Shown here one piece after another: positions 11,822-23,139 of a stretch of DNA of 64,000 nucleotides (positions are counted from its first letter, which is position 1; the number at the start of each line of letters is the position of its first letter). Both the position numbers and the translations under genes were made by a program. Source of the stretch: Diplosphaera chodatii (Eukaryota > Chlorophyta > Trebouxiophyceae > Prasiolales > Stichococcaceae); NCBI GenBank assembly GCA_032358165.1, contig JAALGY010000010.1:62001-126000 (forward strand), in the 5' to 3' direction. Below the pieces are notes generated by a model. The model ran no database searches and was not told the DNA's origin. It saw only the letters and a program-made list of their open reading frames with translations.

Positions 11822-12972
11822 GCTGTGCTGCTGGGGCGCAGGCGAGGTGCTGGCGCGCGCTCCAGAGGGGGCGCCTGACAGCCACGCTGCTGTGTGGCAT
11901 GCCGCTGCAGCCGCTGCCCAGGCAGGCGCAACGTCTGATGCGTAGACACCTGTGCAACCAGCTGCATATGTGTGCGCACGCCAGCTTTCGGTTTCACCAG
12001 CTCAGATCGTCACATCTCCAACAGCAACAGCGTCGGCAGGCAACGCACAGCAGTCGCATCACACGCCTGCAACACGCAAACCGGCCACAAGTGTGCGGCC
12101 TGCGTCATGCCGGAGCCGCTGCAGCCCTCGATCAGAGGACCGCATTGGTGTGTCGTGCGTCTGGCTGCAGCGCCAGCTGCTCTGCAACGGCTGTGTCGGA
12201 TCCAAGGGCTCAGGGAAACACAGTCTGGCGAGACAGTCAGGTGGAAACCCAAGGCATGCACTTCTCCTACTGTTTGATATGGTGCATTGGAGCGCCTAGC
12301 AGGATGTTTGCAGGTGACCAAGTCGGTTCAAGGGGTGTGTATCGATCATCCTCCTTGTCAGGCTGTCAGACTTCACGAAGAGTAGTCGACGACCGGATCA
12401 GAACAACATCTGTGCGGCGTGTTTGACCTCTCGAGCTGACCTTGCAGCAGGTGGCTTGATAGTGCGTGCATGCAGACGTGCGCTGGCATCTGCCGCTGCG
12501 GAGGTCGCACAGGCTCAAGTTGTGCAATCGATTCCCGCCATGCTTTTGGCGCGAGTTGCCAAATATACTTAAACCCTGGCCCAGCCTTGCCTGTGTGGCC
12601 CCGTCTCAACGGCGCGTTTCGCAGCACTCATCAGGGCCCGACCTTACTAGCAGCTCTCACGGGCCCCAAACGTGTGCCTGCAGTCTATTGGTAGCCGAGA
12701 GGCCTTGTTGGGCGTTCTCCCACTGCAACAAGGACTTCCAGTTGGTGCGCCTGCCTGGGGCAGGGCAGAATCCTTGTGCAGTCAGCTGGTGAGCGGGCGG
12801 GCGGGTCCTGCAGCAGCCGCACCCTTCGACAGCTGCTGGTTGATCAGATGTGACTGGCGCTGGTGGTATCTCCCCAGCAAGCGGACGGGCGCCTGCGGAG
12901 CACAGGGCTGGGCCTGTACAGAGGGCAGGCAGGCAAGCAGGCGGCAGGAGCGGCGACTGCCGTGGCAGTAGC
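11822..12972. other. Divergent intergenic region
   Basis: Lies between the start of panB (minus) and the start of the unknown gene at 12973 (plus). Open frames here on both strands have no consistent codon or protein character, and I found no exon with good splice sites. It presumably contains two divergent promoters; no motif was firm enough to name. Confidence 0.4.
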
Positions 12973-15900
12973 ATGACGGCACAAGTGGAGCCGCGGCTCC
13001 TCACCCTGGCGGCGCCCCTGCATGCACCGTCAGCGGCTGGGCCCAGTGCATTCTACAGCCACCTGCAGCAGGAGTTGGCCCGGATTCTGGCCACCTGCGG
13101 CGGCGACAAGGCGGCAGCCATCAGCACATATGCAACAAGCCACCACGACGCCGCAGTGCCTGGTCACGAGGTGAGAGTTGCCTGTAATCGATTGCAAGTC
13201 GGTTTTCCGTCACCGTCACGTTCACTAGGCAGCCCGAAGCTACCTTGGATGTGTATAAGGCCGCTCGGCCGGGCAGCAGGGCGTATCAGCTGCCTGCTGA
13301 TGCTCGTACAGCTGCAGCCTTGGCTTTGAACAGCTTGCTGTCCTTCAACAGCGCGCTTTTCAGGGTACACTGTTCACTCGAACTGCGGGCTGCGCTTTAT
13401 CTTGGGGCCACGCTGCTGGCCAGCTGACATCCCTCACAGGGTGCAATGACGCATAACATGCTTTGTCAGGCCAGCCAGATGTGTGTGGGTGTCGTGCGAT
13501 CCTGCGGGACGGCCGCTAGCGGCTGTCGTAGGACTGGATGCGACTTCTCGCCCGGGGGGTTTTGCCTGCTTGGACCATACACAGATTGCGCCCAGCACAG
13601 AACGCTTGCTTGCATGCGCATGTCTCCTAGCTAGAAGCTGCATGTGCGATCGCAGGCGGCTGAGTGTCGTATGGAGTCTGTGGGTTGGCAGGTCCTGATG
13701 ACGTCCTGTGCTCTCAGGTGTTACCACCTGCCAGCGACGCCGGCGAGGCCGCCATTGCAGACAGCGCACGGCAGCTGGGGACGGACGTTGACCGGCTGTG
13801 GCGGCTGGACACCTCGATCCTCAGGTGAGCTGTTTCTCCATGCGCAATGTTGTTCTGTGCATGCGGCCGCTGCAACAGCTCTGCAGGGCAGCACGCGCAC
13901 ACAGCGTGCTTGTCCGCCCACCTTGTGGCTTGCAGTTTCTGCTGGAAGATCGCAGCATATCTACCCTAAGTCGGACACCAGCTGCCAGTGCTCTCTGTTG
14001 TAAGCCGTTACGTCACACAAACCTACGTTACAAGGTTTCCCTCACCTGTTTTGCACACCACCGCTCTGCAGGACCAGCGACACGGTCGGAATGCTGGATG
14101 CTCCCCCGATGCTGGCGCCCGGCCCACGCGTGACGGGCGCCGGCAGCGCGGCTGTACGGCTGAAGCAGCTGCAGGCGGCATTCGTGGCCCGCAGCCAGCA
14201 GGTCAACATGGCGCACAACCAATACAAGTGCCTCTCGAAGCACAACGACGTGAGCCCCTGTGCCCCCACTTCCAGCTGCTTCAGCGCTCCTGCCTCCACT
14301 CATGTGTAAAGGTGGACATGTGGTCTGGTCCTGCATGTGAGCCCTGCATTTGGTTTGTTGTTGAGGACTGGCAACCAGGGAAAGCAGCTCACTCTGTGGC
14401 TCCTGCTCAGCTCTCTGTTGGTGAAGTTGTTGTGCCTGGGGTGTGCCCAGGCATGGCAGTCCTTTCCCAACCGACAGCTGACCCTGCTTCCGGTGCTGCT
14501 GTGCCCACCCGCTGCGCAAAAGTGCGTGGGGCAGTGCATGTGCAACCATCAAATTGTGTTCACCATGCATGAGTCTTCCGTTTTGTGCTCATCCCACGTC
14601 CGCACCGTGCTGCAGCTGTACAAGACGTACGTGCGGGTGTCCACGGATTTGATTGCCCCCCCGCTGAGCAGCCCGGGCAGCCCCCGTTCGACGGTCAGCC
14701 CGCCCCCCGGCGGCTGCTCCTCGCACACCTCCTCCGCCTCCGAGACCGAGATTGTCGCGCACGGCGGGCTGGGCAACGGCCTCAGCGGCTTTGCCAATGC
14801 AGGTTGACACTTGACGCAGTGCTGTTGACAAGTATGAGATCACAGAGCCTGGTCACTGTGCAACAGTTTGCTGATCAGCATGCCTTCTGAGTCGTGCATG
14901 CTGGCTGAGCATCCTGCAAGCAGCCTGGGCTTGAGCTGGTCAGAATTGCCAGACCTGTGTGGTAGCAGATCATGCAGTGCTCAGCGGCACTCTCTGCACC
15001 CTCCTGCAAGCCTGATCAAGCCCTCATGTCATGTGTGCAGGTGCTGTGAGCGGCGTCGCGACCAGCAGCACCGGAAGCGTGGTGCACTTTGCGTCGCCTA
15101 TCTCCCGCGCGTCTTCGTTCGGCGGCTCCGACATGGCGGAGATGACGTCCCACATCGTGCAGCCTGCGTCGCGCTACGCCTCGCCGCCGCCGCACGCCGT
15201 GCCCGAGTCCTGCTTTGCCTCCGGCAGCCGCGGCGCGACGCCGATGGACGTCGACTCCGTCCCCCCCGGCAGCAGCGCCTGCAGCTCCGGCTCGCCGCCC
15301 GCCAGCCCCATGGCGGCCAGCGGCCAGTCAGCAGCCGATGCAGAGGTGCCGTCCGCAACCGTCGGAGACAGCCCTCGCGTGAAAATCGCCCGCTTGCAAC
15401 CATTTTGTTGTGCGCAACCAGGTCGTTTGGCACCCGATTGTCAAAGCCGTCTGCTCAGCTCAAGTGTACATTTCTGCAGGTGCCCACGTCCTCCAGGGAG
15501 CCTAGCCCGCCGATCCGCGCGCGCCGCGGGTTCCTGGGCCTGGGCGCCTTCTTCAGCCGCGCCAAGCCGCCTGAGCCGCTGCCGCCCCGGCTGCCCGCCC
15601 TGCAGCAGGTGTGCTTAGATGTTCTTCTTTCTCGCACTGTGGGCTGTGATTGTGCAAGTGGTGTGCAGTAGCAGGCAGCGGAGTGTTGGGAAGCATATCA
15701 CCTGCTGCCGTTGCTGCGTATTCACTGCCCATTCACTGCCCCACCTGTTTGGCAGTGGCTGTGTCACGCCGCCCGTTGCTCACCTGCCTACGCTCCTCTG
15801 CCTTTTGGCACCATGGCACTGTGCAGTGATGCTTCCCTAGCCCTGTTCTGCTGCAGGCAGCCGCAACCAGCGAGTGCCCACTGGCATATCACATTGCGCA

Positions 15901-17174
15901 CTGCTTGCGCAGCTCAACTGCCACTCTGCTGTGCACGTGTTGCAGATGTCCACTCCCAGGCTCGTTCTCACATTAATCTCTGCCGCACAGGTGCCGCCCA
16001 CGATCCAGGAGGAGGACTGCGCGGTTCCCGAGGTGCGCCGCTCTTTCAGCGAGCCCAGCGTCGTCGGCCGCCGCGGCGCCCTGGAGCTCACCCGCGAGTC
16101 GCTGGACCAGATGAACGCACGCCACCGCGGCTTCGCCATGGCCGGTGCGCCTTGTATGCATTCAGAATAAGTTGTTGAATTTGTGAATCCAGCTTACGCC
16201 CTGTGTTTGGGGTGCTCACAAAAACACTGGCATGACTGCCGGCAAGACTGTGCTATGCCATCCAGCCATCTGCTGAACTGCAGCCCCTGCTGAGGGCTGC
16301 TGTTGTAGTAATGGACAAACATAGCACAGCCATGCAGTGGAGGGTCGAGCAGATGTTGCAATGGCTGCGTAGAATGCTTAGCTGCATTGCCAAGTTATGT
16401 GTTATTAGTTATGTTGTAAGTAATGTGTTATGTGTGCCTGTGCGGGCTTGGTCCTAAGCATGTGTGGTCATGGCATGCAGGTGATGAGGCGGGGCCCTCG
16501 CAGCCGCGTCGCTCCAGAGATACAAAACGCTCCAGTGAGTCACGCCAGATGCTGTAGCAAGCTAAGCGCCCTACAGATTCATGGAACCCAGCACACAGCA
16601 GAAGTCGGAACAGAGTCATGCTTCTCATTACCGTACCTGCAAACCGCAAACCTGAGCAGACTTTTCGACTTACTTACGTCAGAACCACCACTAGAGTCCA
16701 TGATCCCCATCCGCTGCAGGCGACGCGCTGCGCAGCAAGTCGGAGCCGGCGTCGATGACGCGCGACTCCCGCCGCCGGCGCAACTTCTACCTGGAGGACG
16801 CTGAGGACCACCCGGAGCCCGTGGACGCCTTCAGCAACCCCGACCTGGACTCCCGCGTCGAGATCTTCGCCCCCGAGGCGCAGGTGCTGAACCCTAAACC
16901 CTCAGCCCCAGCACGCGCACGCCTGAGGACGCCCGAGACTGTCTGGACTGTCTGTCTCCCTTCGAGTGTCGACTGTCTCACCTGGATCATGCAGTCCCGG
17001 GGCGGGCGCCCAGACATGGGTGCTCTGCTGGACATTACTCGGTTGTCATGTGCTCCCGGGTGGGTCTGCTTGCTTGGCTGCATGCTGAGCAGTTGGCCGT
17101 CGCTGCTGCAGATGTTCCGTGGCGAGGATCCGGACGTATACGAGTTCACCCGCCGCCGCACCACCCGGGTGTAA
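12973..17174 (+). CDS. Unknown serine-rich protein, 11 exons
   Basis: Exons: 12973-13170, 13233-13364, 13718-13824, 14072-14249, 14616-14802, 15041-15345 (or to 15378), 15480-15608, 15991-16144, 16481-16534, 16720-16883 and 17112-17174; about 556 residues. The N-terminal third is Ala-rich and helical-looking (FYSHLQQELARIL, AALALNSLLSFN, AAVRLKQLQAAFVARSQQVN). The rest is Ser/Pro-rich with scattered acidic and Arg/Ser patches, and the last 50 residues are charged (NFYLEDAEDHPEP, ending TRRRTTRV). No enzymatic motif or membrane segment was found, and I do not recognise the family. The exon chain is consistent in phase at every junction, which supports a real gene. Regulation or scaffolding is only a guess from composition. 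Confidence 0.6.
16890..16902 (+). repeat. Telo-box-like motif just inside an intron
   Basis: AACCCTAAACCCT lies a few bases after the donor of exon 10 of the unknown serine-rich gene. It matches the plant telo-box core (AAACCCTA). It may be chance or a short interstitial telomeric remnant. Confidence 0.5.
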
Positions 17175-18362
17175 CATGCCTGCAGTCATCAACAGCGGCA
17201 GCTGACACTACACGCGCAGGCGCTGAAAGCACGAAGTCCGACAAGTTCAGAGCAGCTGCCATTGCCAGGAGTGAACGCAGCTGCAGCGGCATCATCAGGA
17301 GCAGCGGCTGCAGTTGGCCCTGTGGCTGGGACTGAACAGATGGCTGCAGCCGCAGGCATCAGCCGCCTGTCAGAGAAGTGACATTCTTACTTACTAGCCC
17401 CAGCGTGCCCGCCTGAGCCCTGCAGGTCAGCAGCTCAGCACGGCAAGTCTGGCAGCCGAAGTCTTTAGACAGAGCACCTCAGTTGCTGCACAGGCGGCGC
17501 ACAGAGCAGTTGCAACAATAAGGCAAACGACAAGCAATGGGGAGGAGGCAACTCTCACTGCCAAACTGTGGGGGGACCGTCCAGGCAGCCCTCGAGTCAC
17601 ACCGCGGCGCAGCGGCTGTTGCAGCAGCGCAGCAATTGTTTTTCAGAGCACCGATTTCTATTTCAGGCCGGGGCGCAACCCCCAGCTTATGGTTGGGGCT
17701 CGCCCCCGAGTCAGGGAGTCATTCCGCAGCGAGTGCAGTGTCTCGACATGTATCACGCGCAGCATTTTGAGCGAGAGAGCATCCTCAGCGGAGCGTGCCT
17801 CCTGCGGGGGGTGATACGTGACAGTGGTTCAATGCTTGGGGGTCTGCCCGCGCCCTGCAGGGGGTGCGGGCAGCCACATCTGCTATGGCTTCCTATTCAT
17901 AAAACAGTCTCACACACATATGGGTTTTGGTTCATCTTGATGGCTTGGCCGCATGGCATAGCAGCAGCACTGGGAATTGGCAAGGCATATCTACATTTCA
18001 CATCTGGTTGGGACGTTTTTGCACATGCCGATGCTTGTAACATTGCCATTCCTGTTGACCCATCGTACACCCTACTGCGGACCAGTACCCCACTGGTAAG
18101 GTTGATTCACAATCTTTGCTTCGTTACTGCCCGCAAGCAATCACAATACCGTAGCACTCAATGATCACCTGGCAGTTTTGCTTGTTTGGCATGGTACAAT
18201 TGGAAGTTCACCTGCCTACTACAGCGGCAATGAGCACAGCACATGACGCACCTCCGAGGGTCAATTGGAACATAGTTTTGACAACAGCACTGTCTGAGGT
18301 TCAGTAGCAAATGTATACAAGCTGATTCTGGCTGCGTGCAAGATGCCCACTTCATGCCGGTC
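17175..18362. other. Convergent intergenic region
   Basis: Separates two converging 3' ends. An open frame spans 17568-18164 on the plus strand but has no recognisable protein features and no neighbouring exon. A short G/C-rich inverted motif (AACCCCC ... GGTTGGGG) is near 17670. No mobile element ends or RNA gene were seen. Confidence 0.35.
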
Positions 18363-21300
18363 TCATGCCGGCTGCTCAAGCGCGGCCTGTGGCGCCACCC
18401 CCAGGGCGGCCAGCCCTCGCTGCAGGTTCCGCTGCAGGGCCGCCTGGAGCTCGATGACCGCGGCCGCCGCCCGGAACAGCGCCAGCCGCCACTCCAGCCG
18501 CGCTTTATCCGCCCAATTGCGCACTGCACAGCACAGCTGACAGCCGTTCCGCACTTCTAAGTCAAGTGTTGCTGCCTGTTGCCTCTGGACAGACGACTCA
18601 GCAGCCCATCCCCAGCTCATCAGGGCACGCTGCGCGCGTACTGAATTGACGCACAAACACCACCACTTTGCTGTCCCTGAGGCCAATTTGCAAACATATG
18701 GCTTCGAATGAAAAGCAGACTCGATGCATATGCATGTGACCTACCGAGAGTGGATGCGCCCGGCTCCTGCTGCCACCGCGCTGCTGCCAGGGCCCTGTCG
18801 CACGCTCGCGCCGTGATGAGGAAGGTGTTCACAGGCTGACCCAGGGACGCATCAACGGAGCGCAGGCAGTCGTTCGTCTTCAGCAGCAGCAGCAGCGCCC
18901 GCGGCACCCGCTGCAGCAGCTTTGCAGCATCCGCTGCAAACTGCTGCGCATACCTGCCGGCGGCAGCACATCCGAGCGTCAGCACAGCACGAGGGTACTG
19001 GAGAACAGCTACATACGGTGGCTAACGGAGGGCGTTAAAATTCACAGTGTGCTCACTCGTTGAGCTCCTGTCGCTCGGCCTCGCCGCCACGGCCCACCCT
19101 GAGGTGGTCTGAGCTCCGTTCCACCACCTGCGGGAGTGGCGGGACAACGTTCAGATACAGGATCCTGCAGAACGCTGCTGTTGCATGCGGCCACAGGCGC
19201 GCTGTGAACACGAACTGGAGAGTGGCTGCATGCTGACCTGGGACCAGGGACGCTGCGTGAGGACGCCTGCGAACAGCTCGGCCGTCTCCCCGGCGCCCAT
19301 GGCGGCGGCCGCGGACCGGATGCCGCGCTCGTCCGCCATGACCAGCGCCTGCCACATGCGCGCGTACTGCAGCCGGAACTCGTCGTCTAGCCGCCTGCAG
19401 GGTTTAAGTGCTAGGGTTTGCAGGCCATAAAGCACATCCAGCGTAAGGTGCGAGTGCTGAGCAAACTGCTGAAATATCCACCTGGTCTGTGCATGGTTAT
19501 TTGCTGATGCAGTAGCCACTGACACATATCAGCAGTGCAATCTCTGCAGCCAGCTGCTGCACCCTGAGACGTCGCTGGTGCACCTGTACAGGCCATGGTC
19601 CAGCAGCACGAGCTGCAGCCGCTGCTTTTGCTGCTGCCGCCGCCGAGGCCGCAGCTTGTCTAGCAACATAGTGTCAGTGCTGCCACCGCCTGTCCTGCTG
19701 CTGCTGCTGCCGCCGCCGCCGCCGTTGCTGCTGTTTATGCTGCTGCTGTCTGACGCTGGGTGGCTGCTACCGCTATGAAAGGGGCTGCTGGGTACCGCTG
19801 GTCGGATCCTGATCTTCATGTTCGCTGCAACGCATGACATCCCCCGGACTTCAGCAGCATGCCGGCGCAAGTATGTAAGACTGCTTCCTTGCATGGGATG
19901 CCAAACCTGCAACACAGCTGCGCCACCAGAGACTGCTGCACTGGTGATCCTCACCTGCATGGGGGTCGCAGTGGACGTCTCCAAAGGTGAAGACCATCTC
20001 GGCAAACGCCTCTGAGATCAGGTGGCTGACCTGCGAGGGAATGGGGAGCCTCAGCGGCGATGGCTATCTCCTAACAACCGGGCGATGGAGCAGGGTTCTG
20101 AGTTCCCTGGCAGCAGTCTGCAGGCGCTGACGGCCAGTGTTGGTTAAGCAGGACTGCTCACAGCAGCGCGAAGAGTGCAGCGTTCAGCATGTGCCGCAGC
20201 ATGCATAATCAGCAGCTCAAGCACCCCAGTCAGCCCTGCCATGACCCCTTCGTATGTGCGGGGGGCATACATGACATGGAGCTGTTGTCAAGCATGTGGT
20301 GTCTCTCTGACGCATTTCCAGGGTGTATGGGACCTGGGCATCACCTCCGCCATGTCAGCGCCCATGTCCACTAGACCCTGGGTGTCGTTCACCCCCACGC
20401 CATCCATGTACTCCATCGTCAGCACGCGCTTGGACGTCAGCTCCGGCACCGCCTGCAGCGCAGCTGTCGTAGGCATGTGCCCGGTTGAAAGCTTCGGCCG
20501 CAATCGGCACATGAGGCGCTCACCACGTAAAAACCCTAAACCCTAAACCCTCTTGCACGCTGCTATGGATCACTCACGCGCCGGCGCTCAGGACCACCCT
20601 AGCTGGCATGCTCAAGTGCTGCACACGGGAGTGCAAAAACGGTATATTGCAGGCTGAGCCACGCCGGCGCACCTGCGGCACCGCCACGCTGCCGGCGACG
20701 CGGCTGCGCGGGCTGCTGAGGTTGGCGGCGCTCCGCGCCATGTTGCCCGCCTCGTGCTCAAAGTCCAGCTCCTGTGGGGAACCAGCAATGACACTACTTC
20801 AAAGGCATGTAGGCCCTACATACATAGGGACTTTACATCTACCCCAGCCAGTCCAATCTGGTGGCAGAGGGGTCCGGCATGATGCAGACGCCACAAATGC
20901 AGCGACGCTAAGCTTTCCTGGAGCTGCAGCTGGCAAGCTAGCGCTCGATGAGGGTCACAGCACGGAAGGGGCAGAGCGCAGTGTACACCAGCATGCCAGC
21001 TTGTGAGCAGTGCTGACTGACGTCTCACGCAGAGGACGTGCTGCAGATGGGTTTGACAGCCGGCGACTCATAGTGCTGGCCATGCGCGCGCAGTAAAAAT
21101 TTCAATCCATTAATAAAACTAGGGTATATTTTGTGCACCAGCGGGAGGCTGGTCTTGGTCTCGTCCACCACCCAGCGGTAGTCGTAGTCGGGGGCAAAGT
21201 AGCGCAGCAGCGCGACCGCCAGCCCGATGGTGGCGGTGTCGGCCGCCCCGCTCTCCCGCAGCCCCGCGTGCTGCACCTTCACCGCCAGCTGGCGCCCGTC

Positions 21301-22694
21301 GCGCCCCACCGCCCTGTGCACCTGCAGCGAGGGGGATGTTTGTTTTTGAATTGTTTTAGGTGTTTTAGGATAGTTTTATGATAGTTTTAGGATAGTTTTA
21401 ATTTTGCATGGTACTCTGCAGTCCAGCCCTTGGCGCGGCACGACGAGGCCCCGGCACTGGAGCCTCTGACCGTGGCATTTGGTCTGCCCCAGGCCTCTGG
21501 ATTGCTGCGCGCTGACTGCCGCCCCGAACGCCCCTAAATTCAGCGGAGCATGCTGCCAGGACCTGACTGCCGAGGCTATCATGTCGGACGTCATGTACAA
21601 CCACTGTGGCAATGTGATCACCTGTGCGAGGGATGCGCTGGCGATGGGCGCGGGCTCGAAGGAGGCGAACACGTCCTCGGGCGGAGCGCCAAAGTCGTTG
21701 ACGAACACCCGCCGGACCTGCAGCGGACAGCAGCAGCGCTTGGCCAACTCCGCACGCCTGAAACTGACCGCTTTTCACAGGGTGGACATAGCCTTGCTTC
21801 TCTGCGTGAAGTGTCCGGCGCCGACAGCCAGCAGGTTTGGCCAGCCAGCAGCGGGTGCTGGAAAAGCGTCTTCACTCCCGCGGTTTGCCCACCCTGCGGT
21901 GCTCACCTCTGTTGGGGACGAGATTGGGCACTTGTCCAGCAGGGCACCGCGGAAGGTGCGCACATACTCAGCCGGCAGCAGGTGGTCCTGTGCACCCACA
22001 ACAGCCGTCGGTTTACAGCAGCATGTGCAGGAGCGCAGGACTGCCGCACTGCATGACAGTCTGTCACCCGATGACACGTCACCACACCTGATGAACGCTG
22101 GTAGCTGACAGGCTGGCCTACTACGTGGGCAGAAGGGACCAATGCCTAGGGTTTGACATCCTAAACTCACCATCTGGCCCAGGTGCTGCCCGGCCTTGAT
22201 GTACACGCCGCCGTTGCGGCCGGCGACCTTGACCATGCGGCCCGCGGAGCGCAGGTGGCACCGCCGCAGCTCCGCCTCCAGCGCCTCGCCCTCCAAGCCC
22301 CGCAGGTTCCACTTGTAGTCTGCGCCGTCACGCATGCAGGCTGTGAGTTGCTGCATGCGTCCAGCACGTGATGGCGGCGTGTGATGCAAGCACTGCATCG
22401 CTCTGAGGAGCGGCACGCGCCTGTGAACGAGACTGAGTACACGCCAGGCCCGCAGTTTTACGCCAGGCCCGCGACTACACACATAGTATTGATTTGCAGA
22501 AGGCACTCACCTGCAAGCACGACGGCACCGGTGGCGGCGCATCGCCCCAGCCGCACGGGGCACGCGTACAGGCTGTACGCTGCTTGCCGGGGGTCATCTG
22601 ATGTGGCTACCCATGTGGACGCTCCGCCGCCCAGGGCGAGCGCTGTGGCTGAGGACTTGGGGGCCGCATGCCACAGGCGCAGGAGAAATGACAT
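18363..22694 (-). CDS. ADCK1/UbiB-family atypical protein kinase-like protein (ABC1K)
   Basis: Thirteen exons, about 604 residues: 22511-22694, 22171-22319, 21907-21987, 21622-21717, 21139-21321, 20673-20771, 20345-20452, 19955-20030, 19584-19824, 19238-19394, 19057-19127, 18745-18953 and 18363-18523. UbiB-family proteins are atypical kinases/ATPases that support coenzyme Q and membrane-lipid metabolism in mitochondria and plastids. Diagnostic features: KAGQHLG (residues 103-109), Ala-rich loop ASASLAQ (164-170), AVKVQH with Lys185, ELDFEHE (232-238), LTMEYMDG, VHCDPHAAN (319-327), LLDHGLY with Asp401, and the C-terminal block LLKTNDCLRSVD. The order fits the ADCK1 subgroup. Two oddities: DPHPGN is DPHAAN, and a Ser/Gly-rich insert of about 50 residues separates the catalytic and metal motifs. 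The start is the first ATG in frame, giving a short N-terminus. Confidence 0.93.
20531..20551. repeat. Interstitial telomere-type repeat (AAACCCT)x3
   Basis: Three exact tandem copies of AAACCCT (TTTAGGG on the other strand) in the intron between exons 6 and 7 of the ADCK1-like gene. This is the plant/Chlorella telomere unit, seven bases rather than eight. Confidence 0.9.
21352..21400. repeat. Short T-rich tandem repeat in an intron
   Basis: Several imperfect copies of GTTTTAGGATA/GTTTTATGATA sit side by side directly after exon 5 of the ADCK1-like gene (read on the plus strand). It is a local AT-rich island in GC-rich DNA. No function is inferred. Confidence 0.6.
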
Positions 22695-23139
22695 CAAACA
22701 ATTCGTCCTCCTGGTAGAAACTTTGGACACAAATACACGGACAAAAAGACAGCACTAGCTACGCCAGGTCACGACACCAAGCATGCAGATATATATTGGA
22801 GTGGAAATTTGCACAGTGATGACGTTTTTGCAGGTGCCAGCATTCAGAGTGGCTTCCAAGAAAGTGACTGGGGAGCCTGATAGGGAGTGAATGATGGGCG
22901 AGGGGTGGTGCCCTCTCTACCAGGGGTAGCCACCTCACTGCTTTGCGGTGGCCATCAGCTACGAGAGGCCCATGCATGTATCGATGACGATTATGTTCAG
23001 ACATGCACGTATTGATGGTCACGTTCACGACGTATATAGGTCAGTGCATTGTCACACGATGTTGTGTGCTGCCGTCCAACAGATGATCAATACCATACGC
23101 ACACAAACATTTGCTTCAGAAAACCATGAATGCTTGTCA
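22695..23139. other. Short intergenic region between two minus-strand genes
   Basis: Runs from the 3' end of the F-box/WD40 gene to the start of the ADCK1-like gene, both on the minus strand. Open frames here have no coding character. It should hold a 3' UTR and a promoter; no motif is clear. Confidence 0.4.

Noticed and set aside
11638..12426. 262-codon plus-strand open frame opposite the panB 5' end
   Set aside because: Overlaps panB exon 1 on the other strand, starts at GTG and shows no protein-like pattern.
17568..18164. 198-codon open frame between two converging genes
   Set aside because: No recognised features and no exon partners; kept as intergenic.
20288..20546. Plus-strand open frames covering the ADCK1-like exons
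   Set aside because: They are antisense shadows of GC-rich coding exons; the minus-strand reading carries the conserved kinase motifs.
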